Assembly: GCA_022842225.1 (NCBI GenBank)
Contig: JALHPX010000061.1
Location: 1-11,185, forward strand
Length of the DNA: 11,185 bases
Direction of reading: 5' to 3'
Source: a bacterium
GTDB lineage: Bacteria; Bdellovibrionota; FAC87; UBA2466
A program made the translations under genes and the position numbers. How positions within the stretch are numbered: position 1 is the first letter of the stretch; every line of letters begins with the position of its first letter. A model generated the notes under the pieces. That model was not told the origin of the DNA. It was given only the letters and a program-made list of their open reading frames with translations, and did not search any database. Positions 5,923-11,185 of the stretch are shown here, piece by piece.

Positions 5923-7413
5923 ATGTTTTCGTACATACGAAAATCCAGTGTGATGGTGGTGGCTTATGCCGTATTCACGGTGTGTGCACTCCTGCCGTCG
6001 ACAATTTTTGGCGATGACAGTTGGAATTCCATGGGCGCCACGCGGATTTCCAAGCGCATCGACCCGAGGTTGGATTCTACACAGCCATCTGCGGATGCCG
6101 TGGATTTTACCCTTGAGAAGACGGCTCCGCCGTCTGCCCCCTGTTATTTCACCCAACTATCTCGTCATAATCCAGGCCGTCCTATCGACGACTTCTACGA
6201 CGTGCGGGACAAACTTCCCAATCAGTCGCTTTCGAATTTCCACATCGCAGCACGCCCCGAAAATAAAGATCTGCTGATCCCTGAATCCGCCGCCGACTTC
6301 AATACCGCTGATGTCTTTATCAAGACCTTTACTGAAAGCGTGACCAATCAAATCGGCGGTCCCGAAATCGCTCGCAAAACGCTGGAGCACGAAGCATTGA
6401 TGACCAACATCGTAAACGTTGCCCATCCCGACATCGCACTGCCCGCCTACTACGACAAACGCGTCGGCACTTCCGGCGTGATCGTGACGCCGTATCACCA
6501 CGACGCAAAAAACCTACGCGAACTTTCGGAATCCAACATCACCACCGATCAACGCGTCGACTTGGCCGTCCAAATGGCCAATGCCGTCGCCAAGCTCGAA
6601 GAAGCGCAAGTGCCAGGAGCTCCGCGACAAGGCATGTTTCACGGCGATATCAAGCCCGCAAATTTTATCCAGCTCGCGGATGGCTCGATTCGGATCATCG
6701 ATTTTGGTGGCTCCTTGGGCTACGGCGAATCCCGCGTCATCGGCACCACTCTTGGCTCTCCACTCTTCATGAGCCCAGCCGCCTGGCGCGGTGACAAGCC
6801 CACGTTCCAGGACGACTTACACGCACTGCGCGTGAGCTTGTGGTTTATGATGACCGGCGAAGAAATGCCTAAGGAAGCGCAGCGCCTATCCACGCATTTC
6901 TACACTCCCGAAATTCCCCGCACGGGAGTGCCCATGACCATTCCCAAATACGGTCCGGATTTTAGTGAGAAGGCAAATAAGTATCTCGCCGTTGCCGCGT
7001 GGACTCATGTCTCTGAAATCAAGAGCTTGAAGGACTACGCAGACCTTCTAAACAAGGCCAAAGAATTCTCCGACAAAGACGATTGGATGGGATTTCTAAA
7101 GTTCTACACCACCGAACATTTAGAAAAAATGTCGGATGAAGTGGCCGCGCAGACGATCTTAGAATCTCGCAATCTCGTCGGCGCTTACCGCCGCGGCCAA
7201 TTGCCGTTGTCGCCCGAGAAGAATGCGGCGATTCGATCGTTTATTGAATTATCCAGAGACGATACTCCGGGCTCACCACCGATTGAGAATTTCCCCGTGC
7301 CGCCGCATCAAGATCCGGAGCGAGTGGTGAAGGCGCTTACGCCGCCTCCCAAGCTCTCTCTCTATCAACGCTATATTGCGCCCGTTCTGCAGCGACTGGG
7401 CCGCCGGCCTTAG
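5923..7413 (+). CDS. Exported eukaryotic-type Ser/Thr protein kinase-like protein (496 aa)
   Basis: Numbering is from ATG 5923. The N-terminus is a signal peptide or membrane anchor: Arg6-Lys7, hydrophobic 10-24, and possible cleavage near residue 30. The kinase domain spans about 125-320. The beta3 lysine is Lys134 in VFIKTF, the alphaC glutamate probably Glu157 in EHEALM, and HPDIALP matches the HPNI motif. The catalytic loop is FHGDIKPANF (Asp242, Lys244, Asn247), and DFGGS gives Asp260. An activation segment GTTLGSPLFMSPAAW and an alphaF aspartate in QDDLHAL follow. No glycine-rich loop is recognisable before Lys134, and the conserved glycine after alphaF is Arg. The C-terminal 150 residues are helical and end in a proline-rich tail. 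The TTG at 5848 would mask the signal, and no strong Shine-Dalgarno is present. It is convergent with the exported dikinase-like gene. Fold is confident; activity is uncertain. Confidence 0.88.
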   Translation: MFSYIRKSSVMVVAYAVFTVCALLPSTIFGDDSWNSMGATRISKRIDPRLDSTQPSADAVDFTLEKTAPPSAPCYFTQLSRHNPGRPIDDFYDVRDKLPNQSLSNFHIAARPENKDLLIPESAADFNTADVFIKTFTESVTNQIGGPEIARKTLEHEALMTNIVNVAHPDIALPAYYDKRVGTSGVIVTPYHHDAKNLRELSESNITTDQRVDLAVQMANAVAKLEEAQVPGAPRQGMFHGDIKPANFIQLADGSIRIIDFGGSLGYGESRVIGTTLGSPLFMSPAAWRGDKPTFQDDLHALRVSLWFMMTGEEMPKEAQRLSTHFYTPEIPRTGVPMTIPKYGPDFSEKANKYLAVAAWTHVSEIKSLKDYADLLNKAKEFSDKDDWMGFLKFYTTEHLEKMSDEVAAQTILESRNLVGAYRRGQLPLSPEKNAAIRSFIELSRDDTPGSPPIENFPVPPHQDPERVVKALTPPPKLSLYQRYIAPVLQRLGRRP

Positions 7414-9836
7414 CGCTCTTTCGACATGCCAAAAATGCGGGCTTGATTGAGCGACACTTGCCGACGAGTGCCGCCGGGCACACCCATGATGTTCCATTCG
7501 ACATCGACCATCAGCTCAGGAAACGACAGCCCGTATGCTCGCGCCATCGCCCACTTCACTTGCTTAAGGCCCACCGCGAGCAGCCTAGCTTCCTCGGAAG
7601 TGGCAAATACAGAGCCCGTGCGAATCGACGATTGGCGCAGGCGCTCGATGGACCATTTCTTCCAGGAATCGGGATCCGAATTGTCTTTCTCCTCAGCCAA
7701 CATCGTCGTGAAGAGAATCTCTTCCGACACATACGGGCCGCCCTTTAGGTCAATTCCGCGTCTCAAGAGCTGCTCGGTCGACGGGGGATTGGTGATGGGC
7801 AAGTCGTCAAATTGCGCGCTGGTGTAGATCTTCTCTAATTCATCAGGCGCGTAGATATTGCCCGTGATGGCCACGCCATTGGCGAGTTCTTTGGCTTCGC
7901 CATCTTGCAAGGTATCCGCAAAACCGCCGTGCACCGCGATGCCCACTTTCACATCCAGGTGCGCCTTGCCCTTGATACCAAACCATTCACGTTCCTGGTA
8001 CGCACGATCGTTCCAGACGCTGGAGTAGACGTAGCTAATGGCTGCGCGCATGTCTTTTTCGATCTCTTCCCAAGTGCGCAGCTGCGCCTTGCCGTCGATA
8101 AACTTCCACAAGCGCACCATCTTGGAATTATAAAGCCCCGCTCCCGTGAAGCCCTTGAGGTCTTCAGAATTCGTCGAGCTACGGAAAAGCAGAATGGGAT
8201 TTTTGGAGTAGTGTAGCGGCGAGCTGGGGTCGTCCCAAATTTGCTTCTTCAGCTGCGCAATCAGGTTCTCGGGCACCGTGGCCTTCTTCACCAATTCACG
8301 CGCGCGCTCCAGCAGCGGGTGCGCCGTGGTGATGGGGTGCTCGATCTCGCCGTTTAAGAGTTCTCCCTCTGCCAAGATATCGAGCACTTCCTGCTGCAAG
8401 GTCGTGCGCGTGGTGGTGCCGACGTCATTACGCGAGAGCTGCATGAAATCGTCGTAAAACGTAAAGGGAATGCCCACCGTCCCCGGCGAAGTGAGGCCCA
8501 TGGAGTCCAGGCCCCGCGTGGCTAGGTTGATTAATCCCAAATTCGCGGCCTTTGCGCCCACCATCAAAATCAAGCGGCGGTGTTCTTCGGGCGTCGGAAT
8601 ACGACGATAATAATCGGCAAGGTTCATCAACTTGCCGCGGTATTCGTGGTCCACAATCGATTCGATTTTACTCTCAAGCTTTGGCTTCTTATCCGCCCAG
8701 AACTCGGCAATGCGCTTGCCGGCTTGAGCTTCTGGCACTGGAGTAATGGTGTAGCTATTGGGGCCGACGGTGAGCTCCACACACTGGCCTTCGTATTTCT
8801 TCAATTCCGCGCGCGCATTGACGAGCGACATATTGGCCGTACCGGCATAACCCGTTTCCTTATTCTTGCGGCCAATGCACTTCACATTCACATGAGAAAG
8901 CGGAGGCTGTATTTCTTCGGTGATCACACCGCCGACCACGCCGATATCATTGGGCACCCGCGCAAACACCGCGATTATCGTGTGATCCAGCAACGGATTT
9001 TGATCCTCGGGGTCGACAAACTTCACGTAGCCCACAGCCCGGCTCTCATTGAGCGCGATGTACTTGCGCGAGCCATAGAGTTCACGCGTCGTCACCGTCG
9101 GCACTACCAGGGCAGCTAGCTCCGGAATCAAAGCTTCTTGCTCTTCGCTCGTCGGGTGGAAAGCGAGTGCGTGATTGAATTCAATATTGCGACTGATCTC
9201 TGCCCGCAGATCCGCAATCCAGCGCGCACTGATCGTGTCGCCATTAAAAAACTCGAGCAGGAATTTATTCTCCTCATTGTGAGTCAGACTTACTGTGGCT
9301 TGGATAAATTCGCGGTCATCGCCCGTGCCGGTGTAGTTGCGATTAAATGCTTCCACATCACCACGAAAGCCCAAGACTTTTTGCGCGAAGAAATAGTGAT
9401 ATGGAAAGAGCTCTGTATTGATGAAATATAATTTGGCCGGAGCACCCTTGGGCCGATGCCAAATCAGCTTCACGCCATGCTGCTCGCCAATGCTGGTGCG
9501 AATGGTCTTGGCTAGTTTCAGAAAGTCCGCCGGCTCCGACAGCTCCGTTAAGTACTGGGGAAAGGAATTGAAGTAGCTAGAGGGATCCGGACCAACGATC
9601 CCACGAGGACCGCCGCGAAATCCCGGTAGGCCGCGCAGAACGGGCAATCGGCCCGAAACATCGAGCTGGCCCTGCTCCGCCAGGATGCGATTGCAGACGG
9701 TAATCGGCAGGCCAGCCATGTTCTTGGAAACCGAGAGCCCGGTGGGGCTCGCGAATAGTTCCTGGTAAAGGGCGTTGGCCCCATAGGATTGGGTGGCTAG
9801 CGTAAAGACCAAGGCAAAAAGGCGAAACACTTTCAT
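7410..9836 (-). CDS. Exported PEP-synthase/glucan-water-dikinase-like protein (808 aa)
   Basis: A signal peptide covers 1-20 (hydrophobic 6-14, probable cleavage after YGA). Residues 21-280 are not recognised. A phosphohistidine swivel domain lies at about 285-365: GGVITEEIQPPLSHVNVKC, with His315 the expected phosphate carrier. A PPDK_N-type ATP-binding domain spans about 425-808: VGAKAANLG (426-434), LFRSSTNSEDLKGFTGAGLY (550-569), ANGVAI (652-657), VEW with Glu780, and NQARIF with Gln798 as likely Mg-ATP ligands. The PEP/pyruvate TIM barrel of PEP synthase is absent. The order His-domain then ATP-domain, and the LSHVNVK motif, resemble alpha-glucan water dikinase, which moves the beta-phosphate of ATP through His to glucan. 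It is second in an operon 39 bases after the 357-aa gene. No Shine-Dalgarno is clear. Family is secure; the glucan substrate is inferred. Confidence 0.88.
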   Translation of the reverse strand: MKVFRLFALVFTLATQSYGANALYQELFASPTGLSVSKNMAGLPITVCNRILAEQGQLDVSGRLPVLRGLPGFRGGPRGIVGPDPSSYFNSFPQYLTELSEPADFLKLAKTIRTSIGEQHGVKLIWHRPKGAPAKLYFINTELFPYHYFFAQKVLGFRGDVEAFNRNYTGTGDDREFIQATVSLTHNEENKFLLEFFNGDTISARWIADLRAEISRNIEFNHALAFHPTSEEQEALIPELAALVVPTVTTRELYGSRKYIALNESRAVGYVKFVDPEDQNPLLDHTIIAVFARVPNDIGVVGGVITEEIQPPLSHVNVKCIGRKNKETGYAGTANMSLVNARAELKKYEGQCVELTVGPNSYTITPVPEAQAGKRIAEFWADKKPKLESKIESIVDHEYRGKLMNLADYYRRIPTPEEHRRLILMVGAKAANLGLINLATRGLDSMGLTSPGTVGIPFTFYDDFMQLSRNDVGTTTRTTLQQEVLDILAEGELLNGEIEHPITTAHPLLERARELVKKATVPENLIAQLKKQIWDDPSSPLHYSKNPILLFRSSTNSEDLKGFTGAGLYNSKMVRLWKFIDGKAQLRTWEEIEKDMRAAISYVYSSVWNDRAYQEREWFGIKGKAHLDVKVGIAVHGGFADTLQDGEAKELANGVAITGNIYAPDELEKIYTSAQFDDLPITNPPSTEQLLRRGIDLKGGPYVSEEILFTTMLAEEKDNSDPDSWKKWSIERLRQSSIRTGSVFATSEEARLLAVGLKQVKWAMARAYGLSFPELMVDVEWNIMGVPGGTRRQVSLNQARIFGMSKER

Positions 9837-9837
9837 G

Positions 9838-9852
9838 AGCTAGCGTGTAGCT
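9838..9852 (-). other. Small hairpin just before the dikinase-like start codon
   Basis: AGCTA and TAGCT form a 5-bp inverted repeat with a 5-base loop, ending one base before the start codon on the minus strand, exactly where a ribosome binding site would be expected. It might modulate translation initiation. Short stems like this also arise by chance. Confidence 0.25.
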
Positions 9853-9875
9853 TTAAAACCGCTGCCCAGCAAGGG

Positions 9876-10949
9876 TTACGGGCCGTCGGCGCGGGGGTCC
9901 CAGAAAGCGTTGGAAGCGAACACTTCATTCAAACGCGAGACGAATTCCAATAGAGTTTGCCCTAAATCCTCAGGCAGCGAGAGCACCACTCCCAGCGGAC
10001 CGTACTCCAGATCCACCGAGGCACTCACCAGCGGCGCGACGCCAAAGGCGGTATCGGGCATTGCAAAAGTCTGCATCAGCACGCGCGGCCCCATGGAGTC
10101 GTGCGCTCGGGCGCGGCGGTAGTAGAGATTGCGATATTTCTTCAACCAGACATTTTTCTCGAAAACGTCTTCTTGCCAGGTGTAACTCGTGTAGTTGTGC
10201 TCTTTGTGAAAGACGCGCTCGGCCCGTCCTCGGCCAGGCAAGCCGATGCTGAAACATTCCATGATTTGGTATTCATACAAATCAGGTAAGAGGAACTGCT
10301 TTAGATTCTTCAAAGCTTCGCGCAGGCTATCCATCAGCATTTCTTCGCGTCGCTCGTCGTCTCCCTCGATGATGGTCAATTCGGCGGCGAGTCGTTTAAA
10401 CGACATAAACCCTGGAAAAAGCCGCTCGGAAATTTTGAGTCGAAGCTTGCCTTCGAAATCTAAAATAGTGTGCAGCGCTGGACGTTGCCACGACAAAAAA
10501 TAATCTTGGGCGGCAATCGGATCAAAGGGTTGGCCCGTCCTATGGCCAGCGGCCACGCCCACAAACCCCGCTACTCGAGAGAGCAAAATATCGTAAAGTA
10601 ATCCGGGCAAATAACGGCGCACACTTGCCCGATCGCGCTCCAGATCCGCCAAATCCACTCCGACAGAGGCAGCACGTTTTTCGTCGATTTCGAGAAAGTC
10701 CATTTCCGCGTGGACTTTGCCTTCTTTAATTAATTTCTGATGCAAGAAGCGATAGAAGGGCGAGGAGAGAACCTTGTATTGTTTGCCGGCGACTTTGAGA
10801 AGATTCAAAGCACAGTCACCAGAGCTGAGATCCAAGACTTCATCGAGAAAATTAGGTGGGTCGAAATCTTTGTCGCGGTCGCGGGCGCCGGCAAACGCTG
10901 CTTCAAAACACAGACATAAAACTAGCGCGGCTATCCCCCAACGGCTCAT
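9876..10949 (-). CDS. Exported protein of unknown function, first gene of the dikinase operon (357 aa)
   Basis: I do not recognise this family. The start at 10949 gives a classic Sec signal peptide: Arg3, hydrophobic 5-17, and cleavage after AFA near residue 20. The mature protein begins with a charged segment (GARDRDKDFDPP) and has only two likely cysteines, in SGDCALNL (about 46) and IMECFSIG (about 232), a possible disulfide pair. The body is mostly helical (about 35-225, including RREEMLMDSLREALKNLKQF). A more mixed C-terminal part (about 240-357) holds the basic, tyrosine-rich WLKKYRNLYYRRARAHDS. There is no further membrane segment. Its stop lies 39 bases before the exported dikinase-like gene in the same direction, so the two are probably co-transcribed and may act on the same target. 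No strong ribosome binding site is visible. Confidence 0.8.
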   Translation of the reverse strand: MSRWGIAALVLCLCFEAAFAGARDRDKDFDPPNFLDEVLDLSSGDCALNLLKVAGKQYKVLSSPFYRFLHQKLIKEGKVHAEMDFLEIDEKRAASVGVDLADLERDRASVRRYLPGLLYDILLSRVAGFVGVAAGHRTGQPFDPIAAQDYFLSWQRPALHTILDFEGKLRLKISERLFPGFMSFKRLAAELTIIEGDDERREEMLMDSLREALKNLKQFLLPDLYEYQIMECFSIGLPGRGRAERVFHKEHNYTSYTWQEDVFEKNVWLKKYRNLYYRRARAHDSMGPRVLMQTFAMPDTAFGVAPLVSASVDLEYGPLGVVLSLPEDLGQTLLEFVSRLNEVFASNAFWDPRADGP

Positions 10950-11063
10950 AACGCGCTTCTAACAAGGCGCATCAGAGATGCCAATACTTCAGTTTGTTAG
11001 AACTCTACCCAGCGGGAACGGCAGGCACCCTTCCAACCGATGTCGATAAGCCTATTTTATAAA
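10950..11063. other. Intergenic region upstream of the exported operon
   Basis: These 114 bases separate the end of the partial gene from the 357-aa gene; both read leftward. I found no convincing promoter or terminator. TTGGAA-like and A/T-rich elements exist, but their spacing is poor. Confidence 0.3.
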
Positions 11064-11185
11064 TTAATCGTTTCGATCGGCCTTCCGCTTTTGAAAGCCG
11101 GCTTCGTCCTTCACATTATTCACGGCATCTTTCGCGCCGTCTTTCACGTCTTCATACGTGCTGCCTTGGCCTGTGGCATCTCGCG
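11064..11185 (-). CDS. C-terminus of a hydrophilic charged protein (partial)
   Basis: A minus-strand frame open from the right edge ends at TAA (complement of 11064-11066). The visible 39 residues are very polar and lack aromatic clusters. They include the segment YEDVKDGAKDAVNNVKDEAG, with Lys/Asp/Ala/Val periodicity typical of amphipathic helices in LEA-like or small stress-type proteins. The other two frames on this strand are interrupted. The start is outside the window. A protective or membrane-associated helical role is only a guess from composition. Confidence 0.6.
   Translation of the reverse strand, partial: RDATGQGSTYEDVKDGAKDAVNNVKDEAGFQKRKADRND

Noticed and set aside
8580..9119. 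Plus-strand open frame inside the dikinase-like gene
   Set aside because: It is antisense to conserved phosphohistidine-domain sequence and has no domain of its own.
11084..11115. AAGCCGGCTT palindrome as a terminator
   Set aside because: It lies inside the partial coding sequence and has no T run.

Overview
The window looks like chromosomal DNA of a Gram-negative bacterium. The evidence is a lipobox lipoprotein, several Sec-exported proteins and AGGAG-type ribosome binding sites. The mix of a GLUG-repeat lipoprotein, exported kinase-like enzymes and a conserved coiled-coil protein would fit Bdellovibrionota or another deltaproteobacterial-type lineage. That placement is an impression from gene content, not a demonstrated assignment.

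Region 1 (1 to about 1640) is the end of an integrated mobile element. It holds the tail of an unknown gene, a small excisionase-like helix-turn-helix gene and a complete tyrosine recombinase. These are packed as one rightward operon that ends just short of the 3' end of an initiator tRNA-fMet gene (1700-1776, minus strand). Two head-to-tail copies of GTGCGACATTT between integrase and tRNA look like integrase arm sites. The body of the element lies to the left, outside the window.

Region 2 (1640-5800) is ordinary-looking chromosome. It carries the tRNA with its own promoter and terminator, a large GLUG-repeat surface lipoprotein, a two-CBS-domain protein, an exported protein of unknown function, and an 82-residue protein with an N-terminal coiled coil and a conserved core.

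Region 3 (5900-10950) is the most unusual part. A rightward gene encodes a eukaryotic-type protein kinase with an N-terminal export signal. It meets, tail to tail and with a 4-base overlap, a leftward two-gene operon. That operon encodes an exported protein of unknown function followed by an exported 808-residue protein. The latter joins a phosphohistidine swivel domain to a C-terminal PEP-synthase-type ATP-binding domain, the domain order of alpha-glucan water dikinase. Two apparently ATP-dependent phosphotransferases with export signals side by side are odd, because the periplasm has essentially no ATP. They may act in another cell, be retained by a membrane anchor, or be inactive scaffolds.

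Region 4 (11064 to the end) is the C-terminus of a hydrophilic, charged protein running off the window. No CRISPR array, insertion sequence or rRNA is present.
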